The notes beneath the pieces were generated by a model that was not told where the DNA came from, searched no databases, and was given only the letters and a program-made list of their open reading frames with translations. A stretch of DNA of 41,047 nt. Source: Paraburkholderia piptadeniae (GTDB lineage Bacteria; Pseudomonadota; Gammaproteobacteria; Burkholderiales; Burkholderiaceae). The translations under genes were made by a program, and so were the position numbers. The stretch lies in NCBI RefSeq assembly GCF_900007165.1, contig NZ_CYGY02000094.1, positions 1-41,047 of the forward strand, in the 5' to 3' direction. Of this stretch, positions 9,473 through 18,425 are shown piece by piece (positions within the stretch are counted from its first letter, which is position 1; each line of letters starts with the position of its first letter).

Positions 9473-9922
9473 CTATGTGCCAAAGAGATGAAGTGCCGCG
9501 ATCGCACCAGAGAGCAGCGCCGCGCCTATCGCAGTACACACGGACCAGACGGCGAGCTCCGTGCGACCGATCCCGCCTGCGCGCCGTTGCCCCTCGCGAA
9601 GCACATCGCGAAGCAACTCACGGCTGCGTCCGTTGGCTTCGTCGTAATGTCGTAGCGAGATCTCGCCGAGCAGCTGGTCGCGCGCCTCGTCGAAACTGGT
9701 CGCTTTCGCGAGCACGTCAACCGTCGTTTCGGAAAAGTCCCTGAGAAACTGCTCATAGCGCGCGGTGAACCGCAGCAGCGTCAGCTCGCCGTCGTCCCTG
9801 AACCGCTTGCCGCTCGCCTCAAGCAGCTGCGACAGTTGCTGCACGTCACGACGCAGGAGTGACAGCTCGCCCAGCACCGCCCCGATCAGTTCCTCACGGA
9901 TCGCGTCGTCCGTGGCGCCCAT
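9473..9922 (-). CDS. stbC: StbC-like plasmid stability/transfer membrane protein
   Basis: A 149-residue protein directly after stbB. It is largely helical and charged (leucine- and arginine-rich, coiled-coil-like over about 10-110), with one C-terminal transmembrane segment (VWSVCTAIGAALLSGAIAALHLF, about 124-146). Partner position, orientation and size fit StbC of R388-like stb operons, where StbB affects plasmid positioning and conjugation and StbC has no firmly assigned function. The call rests mainly on gene order rather than on motifs. Its ATG lies one base after the stbB stop codon, so translational coupling is likely. Confidence 0.6.
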   Translation of the reverse strand: MGATDDAIREELIGAVLGELSLLRRDVQQLSQLLEASGKRFRDDGELTLLRFTARYEQFLRDFSETTVDVLAKATSFDEARDQLLGEISLRHYDEANGRSRELLRDVLREGQRRAGGIGRTELAVWSVCTAIGAALLSGAIAALHLFGT

Positions 9923-9923
9923 C

Positions 9924-10631
9924 TCAGTGCACCACGGCCTTGAAAACCGCGTCGAGCTCCGACGTCACCCGACCCGCGAGCCGTTTGAGCGCAACCATCT
10001 GCCGGATATGGGCGCGCTGCTCCTCGGGCGCACCGGACTCGATTGCCTCGGCGTTCATGGCCAGGTAGTCGGTCTGGTCGAGAGAGATCTCCGCGATTGT
10101 CTTGCCTGTGCCCTTGATCTTCTCGAAAATGGGGTTCTCATGGATCACGGCGCTGACGTCCAGAGCAAACCAGCCGTTACGGCCGACGGCGTCAAAGAGC
10201 CTCGCAAAGGAGCGCACGAGATCCTGTTTCGGATCAACCATGTTGAACACCACCCTGATCTTGCTGGACGGTACACCAATCGCCTGCAGCGACTGGAGCG
10301 TCGAAATGGTGTCAACCTGTTGCTTTGAACCGTAGACGGTTGGCACAACAAAACGGTCGAAGTCCTGATGCGAGCCGTCATAGCGTTGCATCAGCATCAG
10401 GAAATCCTCGACATTCGAGGCGCCGACATCCACGACGGCGTTGCCAATGGTCATGAGCCGGTCCTGTAACTCGGCAAACTGGTTGCCGCGTAGCGCAGCC
10501 GTTTCCTTGCCGTCAGCATTGATCGACTCGACAGAAATGACCTCGGCACCCTCCAGGCGCGGAGCCAGCAGATGATCCGAGACGGTCGTCTTGCCGACGT
10601 TGCCTGAGTGGCTCAGTACGACGATTTTCAT
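9924..10631 (-). CDS. stbB: StbB family ParA-like ATPase
   Basis: A 235-residue ParA/MinD-superfamily ATPase of the StbB type. The N-terminus MKIVVLSHSGNVGKTT contains a P-loop (residues 8-15), and a switch-like VVDVGASNVEDF segment follows near 67-78. StbB of R388 works with StbA to balance vertical stability against conjugation; no stbA-like gene is seen here. The ATG at 10631 is preceded by GGAGGGA, whereas the longer open frame upstream has no family similarity. It lies between the LPD7 gene and stbC at the end of the transfer block. The true partition ParA is a separate gene at 34801-36009. Confidence 0.85.
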   Translation of the reverse strand: MKIVVLSHSGNVGKTTVSDHLLAPRLEGAEVISVESINADGKETAALRGNQFAELQDRLMTIGNAVVDVGASNVEDFLMLMQRYDGSHQDFDRFVVPTVYGSKQQVDTISTLQSLQAIGVPSSKIRVVFNMVDPKQDLVRSFARLFDAVGRNGWFALDVSAVIHENPIFEKIKGTGKTIAEISLDQTDYLAMNAEAIESGAPEEQRAHIRQMVALKRLAGRVTSELDAVFKAVVH

Positions 10632-10707
10632 GGCGTGTCCCTCCAGTGAATGGTTTGCGGTGATGGCCGCGGCATGCGCGTGACCGCGGGCCAGTCCAGT
10701 TGTCGGG

Positions 10708-12564
10708 TTACGGATCGATTTGGAGTGTCGGCGCGTCATGACCTGCCTCGTGCGTGGGTTGCTCCTGTCCGTGTTCCGCGTCGTTCTGTTGCTGCCGCAC
10801 GCTCTGACCGGCTCGCTCCCGTACGATCTGTTCGCGCATGGCTTCGATCGTTGCTTCGCTCACCTGCGGCATCGGGACATTGAGCGGCCGGTTACCCGCG
10901 CGCGCCTCGGCCACGGCGCTTTCGAACTCCCCCCGCAGCTGCTCCTGCTGTTCTTCGGGTAGTCCCCGGATTTCGTCTTCCAGCACCTCGCGCGCAGCCT
11001 GTTCCTTGATCCGCTCGCGCGCGGCATCGAGCGTGGCCTGCTGCGCCTTCGTGTATTGCCACTCGCCATTCAGGAACCGCTCACGCGCCTCGTTAATGCG
11101 CCGACGCTCATCGACCTCACGACGCATGGCTTCGATTTCCGCCCGCTGCTCGCGCGTCGGCATTCCCGGCACATCGGGCGACGAGACAAGCCATGCGTTG
11201 CGACGGCTTGCCACCTCTTTGGGTGCCAGCTCCTTGCCACTTTCATCAAACTGCCGCTGCGTAACCGTCACGACCTTGCTGCCACCCCGTTCGAGCTCGA
11301 TGCGCTGGCCTGGCTGCAGGCCGCTTTCGCCGATCGCGCGCTCGAGGTCCAGCCCCCACACCGTGTGGTCGCCCGACTCCGTGCGCACGGTCGCGTAGTA
11401 GCTCGCGTTCTCCTTCGGATCGTGATGAAAGCGTGCCGCGCCGTGTTCAACCAGGACGCCCGCCGTCACGGCAGGCGGCTTCTGCGTGACGGGGCCCGCT
11501 TTCTGGCGCGCCGGTTTGCCTGATGCAGTCCGTGGTGATGTCTGTTGCGACGGCACACTACTGGCGTCCAGCGGCAGCCGCGCCTGATTCAGATCTTCCG
11601 GTGCAGGTTTCGCTTCAGAGGATGCAGAGGACTGGCTCGCTGCCGGCCCGGGCTTCGAAGGTCGCGGATTTCTCCGCCGCCTGCCGCCGCCCGGCGATGC
11701 CCCGCCGGGACCCGATGTATCCTCGCCCGGTGCCTCAGCGGTTGCCGGCTTGCGGCTATCGCCGGGCTGACCCGGCTGGTTCGGCTGTTCCGCCTGATAC
11801 GGCTTTGGCCCGTTCACAGGCGTCGCTTCCACGGTGTTCGTGCGAGCGGGATCAGCAGTCGCCGATCGCTCGCCTGCAGCAATTCGCATGGCCTCGCGCG
11901 CGGCCTGCAGCGTCGCGCGATCCTGCGCATCCGGCTTGAATCCGCGCGTGGGCATGTCCGCGAGTTCGGCCGCAATCCACGCCTGCCGGCGGAATTCCTC
12001 GCTCCCCTTTAGCTGCAACTCGCCCCAGTGCTTCGCCTGTGCAACTGCAACCATGTGCGTGATCACATCGCGATCTTCACTGGCCGTGGCCAGCGAGCGC
12101 CCCTTGTCCTCGAAATGCACCGCCTCGCTTTTACGATCGAGATATTTCCCTTCAAACGCCACATACCGGTCCCTGACCGACTTCGGTATCTCGTAGCCAC
12201 TCTTCTCAAAGATCGGCTTCGGCCGGATCGCGTTTCCACTCATATTGCTGTTGTTCCTGTTCCCCGTGCTGCCGATCGGCTCGCCAAGTCCGGCCGCGGG
12301 CTGGACGCCGTCGTCAGCGGGTGAAGCCGGTCTGAGGCCACCCTCGTACTTACTCCGGCCGGCTTCGCGAATCTTCTTCATCCTCGCCTGCGTCGCTTCA
12401 TCCAGGCCCGTTTCGGGATTGCGCGGCACCGCGCGCGCATTTGACGCGCTCGCCTCGTTCGCCGGCGGTGTCGCGCGTGCCCGGATGGACGAAGCGTCAT
12501 CGGCATTGGCGGCCTCGATCTCGCGGTAATCGGGCTGACCGTTCGGGAATTCAATCTCGTTCAT
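10708..12564 (-). CDS. LPD7-domain conjugation-associated protein
   Basis: A 618-residue protein without a relaxase catalytic domain. Residues about 120-235 match the large polyvalent-protein-associated domain 7 (LPD7; IPKSVRDRYVAFEGKYLDRK and AQAKHWGELQLKGSEEFRRQ), commonly attached to relaxases or primases on conjugative plasmids. A disordered Pro/Gly/Ser-rich linker (about 240-370) follows. Next is a module (about 385-480, VLVEHGAARFHHDPKENASYY... VWGLDLERAI) also seen in TraI/TraC-type plasmid proteins, then a long charged helical tail (about 480-590). It overlaps the coupling-protein gene by four bases (ATGA). Likely role: accessory DNA-processing factor in transfer, by inference from domain company. 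Confidence 0.75.
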   Translation of the reverse strand: MNEIEFPNGQPDYREIEAANADDASSIRARATPPANEASASNARAVPRNPETGLDEATQARMKKIREAGRSKYEGGLRPASPADDGVQPAAGLGEPIGSTGNRNNSNMSGNAIRPKPIFEKSGYEIPKSVRDRYVAFEGKYLDRKSEAVHFEDKGRSLATASEDRDVITHMVAVAQAKHWGELQLKGSEEFRRQAWIAAELADMPTRGFKPDAQDRATLQAAREAMRIAAGERSATADPARTNTVEATPVNGPKPYQAEQPNQPGQPGDSRKPATAEAPGEDTSGPGGASPGGGRRRRNPRPSKPGPAASQSSASSEAKPAPEDLNQARLPLDASSVPSQQTSPRTASGKPARQKAGPVTQKPPAVTAGVLVEHGAARFHHDPKENASYYATVRTESGDHTVWGLDLERAIGESGLQPGQRIELERGGSKVVTVTQRQFDESGKELAPKEVASRRNAWLVSSPDVPGMPTREQRAEIEAMRREVDERRRINEARERFLNGEWQYTKAQQATLDAARERIKEQAAREVLEDEIRGLPEEQQEQLRGEFESAVAEARAGNRPLNVPMPQVSEATIEAMREQIVRERAGQSVRQQQNDAEHGQEQPTHEAGHDAPTLQIDP

Positions 12565-14327
12565 GGTGTAGCTCCTTCAGGAATAGACGGAGAAGCGGTG
12601 CTACCCTCGCCTGATGTATCGGGCGATGTGTCGGGCGACACCTCGGATAGCACCTCGCGCAGATAAGGCATCAGCTGGAAAAGCGATGCGCGAATGCTGG
12701 ACCGGTTGGCGAAGTGAGCGGCAGCCAGCACGCCGATCTCGTGTTCGCGGACGTCGCGCACGACGTACGTCGCCGGGGTAGCCGGGGTAGGCGCCGTACC
12801 CTGTGCGCGGCGGGCGGCATTCTGTGCCTGCCACCACCGCTCGACATCGATCTGCGGCACGGGCGCACTCAATTCACGTGCGACAAACGCGGCGTGCTTC
12901 ATCTGCTCTTCATCGGGCAGCTTCGGTCCGAAGCCGAACCACGCGCGTCGGCGGTTGGTCTTCTCGAGCTTCGCCATCACGCCCTGCAGGTAGGGGCTTT
13001 GCTGAACCAGCCGGTCGACCAGTTCGGGGTCTTCGTAGAAGTACGCCTTCTCGCACAGGATCGGCTCGCACCCGTCCATCGTGATGATCTGTTGGCGGCC
13101 GGGCAGTGCCCGCAGTTCCTGCGGCAGCATCAGCGCCCGGCTGTGTTCGGTCTCGTTCGTGCTGGTTGAGGCGCCGCGGCCGCGGCTTCGGCTACGCGAG
13201 CGCGACAGGTGAGTAAAGGTCCCAAGCAGCTTCGAGTACTCTTCCGAATCCTTGAGCGTGCGCGGCGCAAAGAGGCTGCGCATCCTGCAGTTGATGGCGA
13301 GCGTTTCCGCGCCGTGCCTGCCATACAGCTTCGGATCTTCGAGCTGGGACATGCCGTGAAAGATCAGCATCAGCCGCAGATTGAAGCCGGCAATGAAGGC
13401 GTTGGCCGTGTCGATAATGTCGATCTTGCCGGGTGCGGCAAACTCGTCCATCATCAGCGCGCACTGGTATTTCAGGTCCGGATTCTCTGCAGGCTGCTCG
13501 CGGGTATTCAGGTCGATCAGTTGCGAGAAAAAGAGGTTGATGAGCAACGCGCCCGCTTTCAGGTCGCCCGGCTTGATGCCCACATAGATCGACATGGGCT
13601 TCCTGCGCACATCGCCCAGGTCGAAGTCCGAGCGGCTCGTCGCCGCGTCGACGATCGGGTTGCTGAACACATTCAGCGGCGCCGTCATCGTGGACACGAT
13701 ATTGGCGAAGGCTTCCTTCGACTGCGACAGAAACCGGTTCAATGCGTCCAGGCACTCGAAGCTCAGCGGAGGCAGCGTGTCCGTCGCATGCGAGCGCGTG
13801 CTGACAATGGAAGAGATGTGCTCGCGCACGGCCCTCCCCCTGCCCGAGGCCTGTCGCAGTACCTCGCCGAACGTGCAGGGCAACAACGGCGTCTCGAGCA
13901 GGTACAGCACAATGCCCACAAAGAGATTGCGCGCGTTGTCGTTCCAGTATTTCAGCCTCGCGTCCACGCTCGACGGATACAGGTGCTCCCCCACCGTCAG
14001 CACGTCGCCGACCCGCGTGTAAGCCGATCTGCGCTGGATGAATTCGAGCGGGTTGTAGGCGTGCGAGCGGCCATTTTCCGAAAACGGCGACCAGAGGTAG
14101 GTTGCCTGACCGCATTTGCGCCGGTAACCGGACGTGTACAGGTAGTTCTCTTCCTTGATGTCCTCGACGACAACTGAATCGGGATAGGTGAGAAGATTCG
14201 GGATGACCATCGAGACGCCCTTGCCCGAGCGCGTACCGGCCGCCAGCATCAGAAAATCCTGGCCGCGGTACTTCAGGTATTCGCCCTTGTACTTGCCGAC
14301 GATGAACGGCGGATACATGTGTGGCAT
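12561..14327 (-). CDS. virD4: VirD4/TraG-type coupling protein, ATPase part
   Basis: Cytosolic ATPase portion of the type IV coupling protein, which brings the relaxase-DNA complex to the secretion channel. The 588-residue frame begins where normal VirD4 proteins leave the membrane domain (PPFIVGKYKGEYLKYRGQDF), then shows Walker A AGTRSGKG (30-37), Walker B ALMMDEF (290-296) and the downstream INCRMRSLFAPRTLKDSEEYS block. The transmembrane N-terminus is encoded separately at 14388-14741 in the same reading frame, with three stops in the 60-bp gap. The ATG at 14327 has its own GGGAGA ribosome site six bases upstream, so a natural two-gene split is possible. Otherwise it is a coupling protein broken by stop codons. 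Confidence 0.88.
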   Translation of the reverse strand: MPHMYPPFIVGKYKGEYLKYRGQDFLMLAAGTRSGKGVSMVIPNLLTYPDSVVVEDIKEENYLYTSGYRRKCGQATYLWSPFSENGRSHAYNPLEFIQRRSAYTRVGDVLTVGEHLYPSSVDARLKYWNDNARNLFVGIVLYLLETPLLPCTFGEVLRQASGRGRAVREHISSIVSTRSHATDTLPPLSFECLDALNRFLSQSKEAFANIVSTMTAPLNVFSNPIVDAATSRSDFDLGDVRRKPMSIYVGIKPGDLKAGALLINLFFSQLIDLNTREQPAENPDLKYQCALMMDEFAAPGKIDIIDTANAFIAGFNLRLMLIFHGMSQLEDPKLYGRHGAETLAINCRMRSLFAPRTLKDSEEYSKLLGTFTHLSRSRSRSRGRGASTSTNETEHSRALMLPQELRALPGRQQIITMDGCEPILCEKAYFYEDPELVDRLVQQSPYLQGVMAKLEKTNRRRAWFGFGPKLPDEEQMKHAAFVARELSAPVPQIDVERWWQAQNAARRAQGTAPTPATPATYVVRDVREHEIGVLAAAHFANRSSIRASLFQLMPYLREVLSEVSPDTSPDTSGEGSTASPSIPEGATP

Positions 14328-14387
14328 GTGGTCTCCCGAAGTGCGAACTAAGGCCGGCCGGACTGACGGCCGCGGTGTTCATCACGG

Positions 14388-14741
14388 TCATTTCTCCAGC
14401 AGGCCCGCTTTCACGATGTCGCGGCGTGTGGCGAAGCGCGCGTTGCCGAACTGCGCAATGCGTCCGCGTGATTGAACCAGCGCCATCGTGATCACCACGG
14501 CGGGCATCCCGCCAATGACGGCCGAGAGCAGCGTGCAGACGGAAAGTGCGCGCTTGACTGCCGGCACATCGCCATACGCCTGCCAGTAGTCGAACAACGT
14601 GAACACACCCACGGCGTCCTGCGGCAGCTTCTGCATGCGGGCGAACAGCAGGCCGCCGAGGTACTGGCCGAGGGTTGCGGCTGCCGCGCTGATCAGCAGC
14701 AGCACAACGCACGGGATGAGGATGCGCAGCGTTTTAGGCAT
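14388..14741 (-). CDS. VirD4/TraG N-terminal membrane domain, encoded separately
   Basis: A 117-residue protein equal to the membrane anchor of a coupling protein. Two hydrophobic segments (about 7-28 and 68-90) flank a periplasmic loop, followed by the conserved cytosolic entry motif FGNARFATRRDIVKAGLL (about 97-114) that in ordinary VirD4 runs straight into the ATPase domain. Here the frame ends at LEK-stop, and the ATPase frame restarts 60 bp downstream in phase. The start ATG has a GAGGT site about seven bases upstream. Either both pieces assemble in trans or the gene is a relic. The gene order virB11-small genes-virD4 is kept. Confidence 0.72.
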   Translation of the reverse strand: MPKTLRILIPCVVLLLISAAAATLGQYLGGLLFARMQKLPQDAVGVFTLFDYWQAYGDVPAVKRALSVCTLLSAVIGGMPAVVITMALVQSRGRIAQFGNARFATRRDIVKAGLLEK

Positions 14742-14750
14742 TGGTGGACC

Positions 14751-14987
14751 TCAGTGCGTTGGTGGTGACGATTTCTTGATGGTCAGCGTGGTCAGGATCT
14801 GCAATGCGTCGCGCTGCGCATCGTCGAGTTCGGCATCGGCGAGCGCCTCACAGCCATACACGATCACGGCACCGTACAGGCGTGCGAGCGCGCAGGCCTC
14901 GACACTCGCGGCGAACGCTTCGTCGGACGCTGCACGCAGGCGCCATCCCTCGATCGCGGCTTCGATGTCGCTGATGGCGTAGTTCAT
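14751..14987 (-). CDS. DUF3717-type small protein
   Basis: A 78-residue soluble protein starting MNYAISDIEAAIEGWR, which matches the DUF3717 pattern common in Burkholderiaceae (an I..IE.AI..WR helix, then helical regions rich in Ala/Leu with a conserved Y.A.. segment). Function is unknown. The ATG at 14987 has a strong GGGAGGGG site and overlaps the stop of the preceding membrane protein by ATGA, so it is part of the transfer operon. It ends ten bases before the coupling-protein N-terminal gene. Confidence 0.68.
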   Translation of the reverse strand: MNYAISDIEAAIEGWRLRAASDEAFAASVEACALARLYGAVIVYGCEALADAELDDAQRDALQILTTLTIKKSSPPTH

Positions 14988-15247
14988 GACCGCCCCTCCC
15001 CGCGTACGAGCCAGTGCGCCGCGAGGCCCCGCGCCCATGACGCGGCGTAGACAACGCTCAGCGCCAGCACACCGTACTGATGTGCGCGCCACGCCATGTC
15101 GAACCAGAAGGGCTGCGCGACCAGCCCGAAAATGCAGGCCCAGCGTCGCCAGCGTGGACGACTGTCCTGCGACAGGAAGACGGCGAGCGCACCGCACAGG
15201 CCGATCAGAGACTGCTCGACAACCTGCATGTCCGGGTCCGCGTTCAT
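14984..15247 (-). CDS. Small inner-membrane protein in transfer operon
   Basis: An 87-residue protein with two or three hydrophobic helices (SLIGLCGALAVFLS, WACIFGLVAQPFWFDMAW and YGVLALSVVYAASW). It overlaps both virB11 upstream and the DUF3717 gene downstream by four bases, so it is co-translated with them. Position between virB11 and virD4 suggests an accessory channel or coupling component. No family with known function was recognised. The start at 15247 was chosen for the ATGA overlap with virB11; an upstream extension to 15286 exists but would overlap virB11 further. Confidence 0.62.
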   Translation of the reverse strand: MNADPDMQVVEQSLIGLCGALAVFLSQDSRPRWRRWACIFGLVAQPFWFDMAWRAHQYGVLALSVVYAASWARGLAAHWLVRGEGRS

Positions 15248-16296
15248 GCAATACCTCCGTGCAACTGCCCACCCAGCAGTTCCCATTTCCCGACTGGGTC
15301 GTACCAGATCTCGGCGAGTCGTTTGTCACGCATGAAGAGCACGAGATCCATCGTCATGCGCACCTGCTCCAGAATGAATTTCCATTCGAGCGTCTGGCCG
15401 ACGGCGCTCTGCTTGATGAGCGTCGCGGCACGCGAAGCCGCAGAGCGCGCATCGTTGCAGTGGATCGTAGTGATGCCGCCCGGCGTGCCCGTGTTCAGCA
15501 GCGTCATGTAGTCCCACGTCTCGTCCCCCCGGAGTTCCGCAAGCAATACACGATCGAACTTCATGCGCAGCGTCGAGCGCACGATTTCCTTCGCGGGCAG
15601 CGTGTCACTGAAAAACATGTGCACACGGTTCGGGTGGTTCGGCAGTGACAGCTCCGGCGTGTCCTCGATGGTGCCAATCCGCTCACAGGACGGCACGAAA
15701 TCAGACAGCGCCTTGTTGAGCGTTGTCTTGCCCGAGCCAGTGCCGCCCGCCAGCACGATGTTCAGCCGGTTGGCCACGGCAAGTTCAAGCATGCGGGTGA
15801 CGTCGCGCCGCAACTTCGCCTCCATCATCTCGACTTCGAATGGCTGCAGGTCCACACCGTCCGGAACGGTCTGATGGGGCGACACATCGCGGAAGCTGTC
15901 GAACCAGCCGTTGCGCTCATACTCATGGACGGAAAACCGCACGCTCGACGGAATGCGGATCGTGATCGAGATCGTGTCCCGCTCGCACGCCGGTTGCATC
16001 AGCACGTGCCCGCGCTGGCCTTCTGGCAACACCACAGGATGGATCGGCTCCTTTGTGGAAAACTTGCCACCCTTCATGACCGTCAGGGCATTGGCCAGCT
16101 TGAAGCACGCATCGAGCGTACAGGCGGGCGCCTCGTGCCGTCTCCATCCGCTGGAACCCTGGGTCCAGATCTCGCCCGGTCGGTTGATCGCCACTTCGGT
16201 CAGGCTGCCGTCGAAGAAGTTCGCAATGCCCATCTGCTTCAGGAAGTTGCGGGCGACCGTCCCTTTCTCTATCACGTCGATAACAACTGCACTCAT
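15244..16296 (-). CDS. virB11: VirB11 traffic ATPase
   Basis: Hexameric secretion ATPase that powers substrate transfer and pilus assembly at the cytoplasmic face of the type IV system. The 350-residue protein has Walker A GGTGSGKT (184-191), an Asp box IGTIEDTPEL (207-216), Walker B VLLAELRGDE (250-259) and the His box TTIH (276-279), all in VirB11 order. The N-terminal domain (about 20-140) includes the usual EVAINRPGEIW stretch. All catalytic motifs are intact. It sits after virB10 and the 219-residue protein, and overlaps the next small gene by four bases. Confidence 0.96.
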   Translation of the reverse strand: MSAVVIDVIEKGTVARNFLKQMGIANFFDGSLTEVAINRPGEIWTQGSSGWRRHEAPACTLDACFKLANALTVMKGGKFSTKEPIHPVVLPEGQRGHVLMQPACERDTISITIRIPSSVRFSVHEYERNGWFDSFRDVSPHQTVPDGVDLQPFEVEMMEAKLRRDVTRMLELAVANRLNIVLAGGTGSGKTTLNKALSDFVPSCERIGTIEDTPELSLPNHPNRVHMFFSDTLPAKEIVRSTLRMKFDRVLLAELRGDETWDYMTLLNTGTPGGITTIHCNDARSAASRAATLIKQSAVGQTLEWKFILEQVRMTMDLVLFMRDKRLAEIWYDPVGKWELLGGQLHGGIA

Positions 16297-16352
16297 CAGT
16301 AGTCCTTTGCGTTAATTTCATAACAACCGGAATAAATGACACTGCAGGCCGG

Positions 16353-17012
16353 TCAGTGCGCCGCCGGTACGGTGACCTGTGGCGCGACCCGCACTGATAT
16401 GCGATACGGCCGCCGGTCATCCGGCGCGCTGCACGCGAGTTTGCGTAGGGTCTGGGCGGGCGACGTGGAAACCACGGTCGCAACCATCGGTGCCGCGACG
16501 GGTCGCGCAATCCACCATCCGGCAGCACCACCAGCCGTTGCCGCGAGCATCACTGCGAAACCGGGTTTTGTTGGTGCGGCTGCCTGCGGATGCTGGACCT
16601 TGTTTGAGAGCGACGATCGCGACAGACGGTTAGTTGCATCACCCTCTTCGCTAACCGGGTCCGCTGCAAAGCGTGGCTCTATCAGATCGAGGCCCAGACA
16701 CGCGCCGACGACTTGCAGGATAAAGCGGCGCAGCGCCGCCGACATATCACCGAACGTGCAACGGTCGAGCGCCATGCATTTCTCGAAGGTGTGCTCGTCA
16801 CCGATGCGGCACAGCGGCAGCACCCCGGCGGAGTCGAACGACCGGCGTGCATCGACCTGGTCGGCGAACTGTCTCACGCGGCTGCCGTCGAACAGGTCAT
16901 ACAGAGCGTTGCGTAGCGTCGTCTCGAACGCGTCGCGCTCAATGCCGTGGAGCGGGAAGTTCTCCGGAAAATGGATGTGCATCTGCATCGTCATGTCCTC
17001 GCCCGTCCTCAT
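16353..17012 (-). CDS. Uncharacterised 219-aa protein between virB10 and virB11
   Basis: Not recognised as a known family. The first 115 residues look soluble and contain three cysteines (LPLCRIGDEHTFEKCMALDRCTF). A Ser-rich stretch and one hydrophobic segment (FAVMLAATAGGAAGWWIA, about 152-169) follow, then an Ala/Val-rich C-terminal part of about 50 residues that could be periplasmic. The ATG at 17012 overlaps the virB10 stop (ATGA); an internal ATG at 16994 with GGGCGAGG upstream is an alternative. Its place inside the virB operon suggests an accessory channel protein specific to this plasmid type. Confidence 0.65.
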   Translation of the reverse strand: MRTGEDMTMQMHIHFPENFPLHGIERDAFETTLRNALYDLFDGSRVRQFADQVDARRSFDSAGVLPLCRIGDEHTFEKCMALDRCTFGDMSAALRRFILQVVGACLGLDLIEPRFAADPVSEEGDATNRLSRSSLSNKVQHPQAAAPTKPGFAVMLAATAGGAAGWWIARPVAAPMVATVVSTSPAQTLRKLACSAPDDRRPYRISVRVAPQVTVPAAH

Positions 17013-18409
17013 TGCTGGTTCGTCCGGCCAATCTCGTTTCCGTCAAGACCGACGTTCTGGTACACACTGCGCAGGTCAACGTCGCGTGCAACAAAGATGT
17101 TGATCACCGAGCCCTGATTCGAATACGCGGTCGGCGGGATGTTGATGGTGCTGCGAAGCGTCTCGGCAGCGACATCCTGCGTGGCATTCGAACTGTTCGA
17201 GAAGTTGATCGTCTGTCCCGCTCCGATCGCCTTGTTGGCCAATGCCTGACCGAAGTCGCCGATGAGGCTCACCATCAGCGCGCCCTTGAAGCGCTGCCAG
17301 AAGTGTTCGTCGACGTAGGCAGGAATTCCTGCCGCGCCAAGCGGATCAGTCGCCGGCGAATTCAGGGGAATACGGACATCGCCGTCGTCGATCTCATCCC
17401 AGATCGCACCGATAACACCCTGCCCCTGTATGACCGCATCGCGCTGTTCGCCCTTCGCCAGCGCGCCCTTGCGAACCAGCAAGGTTGTGCCATCGTCCGA
17501 CCAGACATCCTGTGCGATCGGGCAGCCAATCAGGCCGGGCCGGTCAGTCCGGATCGCCGTCGCCTGCCCGCAGCGGATCATCGTGTTACGGCTGATCAGG
17601 TAGTGCCGGTCCGGACGGAACGCGGCCTGCATTGGCTGCAGTTTCGAAGGCCGCAGGGACTGGTCGAACGACGTGTCCTTGCTGTCGTTGCCGCTACTGC
17701 TGCGGTGACTGCGGGTGGTACTTCCATGAGCATCGACATTTGTGCCCTGTCCGGATCCACCACGCAGCGCGGACAAACCCATCGACCTGGCCATGCCCGA
17801 TAGCCCACTGTCGGGCCCCGCATCACTATCACCGCCCGAACCGCCGCGCCCTTCGTCGGACGCAACCGGGCCGCTGCCCTCAGCACTTTCAGCACCATCC
17901 GGGCGATCGGCGCCAGCATCATCTGACCGGGACGCGAGCACACTGCCGCTCAGACGCCGCTCCGCCGACGTCAGCGGTCGCGGCTGATTATTCGTGTTCA
18001 TCTGAACGCCAATCGCAGACGGTTGCGAGGGCGCACCCGCGGGTACCGCGAGGCCCGCTCGCGCGGCGGATGCGGCGGCCGCTGCCGCCGCGGCATCCGA
18101 GGCCTCGCGGTCGCGCTCCTGCTCATCGCGCTTGATGCGCGCCTTCTGCGTCTCGAGATCCGCGCCCGTCTCGCTGCTCGCTGAATCTTTCGGTTTGTTC
18201 AGCGCCGCCTGCTTCGCGTCCTGATGCTGCTGAAACAGACGCTGCAGGTAAATCGTCACGCCCGATGCGCCCAGTGCGATGACCGCGAGCGCCACGAGTG
18301 CGAGCCGCACCTTTCCGACCCGGGTCTTGCGGCGTCCCGGCAGATGGAGTGATGCCTGAGGCACGGTGTCGGGCGGTGATGCGTTCGAGAGTTCGTTGGG
18401 TTCATTCAT
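17009..18409 (-). CDS. virB10: VirB10 envelope-spanning channel protein
   Basis: Inner-to-outer membrane scaffold of the type IV secretion core complex. The 466-residue protein has a short cytosolic N-terminus, one membrane helix (about 35-55), and a long periplasmic low-complexity region with an eight-Ala run and Ser/Gly/Asp repeats (about 65-275). The conserved C-terminal barrel follows (HYLISRNTMIRCGQATAIRTD..., then VWSDDGTTLLVRKGALAKGE and IPAYVDEHFWQRFKGALM). The ATG at 18409 was chosen for its GGA site nine bases upstream; longer open frame runs into virB9. It follows virB9 by 16 bp. Confidence 0.95.
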   Translation of the reverse strand: MNEPNELSNASPPDTVPQASLHLPGRRKTRVGKVRLALVALAVIALGASGVTIYLQRLFQQHQDAKQAALNKPKDSASSETGADLETQKARIKRDEQERDREASDAAAAAAAASAARAGLAVPAGAPSQPSAIGVQMNTNNQPRPLTSAERRLSGSVLASRSDDAGADRPDGAESAEGSGPVASDEGRGGSGGDSDAGPDSGLSGMARSMGLSALRGGSGQGTNVDAHGSTTRSHRSSSGNDSKDTSFDQSLRPSKLQPMQAAFRPDRHYLISRNTMIRCGQATAIRTDRPGLIGCPIAQDVWSDDGTTLLVRKGALAKGEQRDAVIQGQGVIGAIWDEIDDGDVRIPLNSPATDPLGAAGIPAYVDEHFWQRFKGALMVSLIGDFGQALANKAIGAGQTINFSNSSNATQDVAAETLRSTINIPPTAYSNQGSVINIFVARDVDLRSVYQNVGLDGNEIGRTNQQ

Positions 18410-18425
18410 GTGCATTCGTCCGTGA

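Noticed and set aside
13192..14712. Long open frame on the - strand across virD4
   Set aside because: It is an out-of-phase shadow of the coupling-protein genes, Arg/Pro/Gly-rich and without domains, a usual effect of high G+C.
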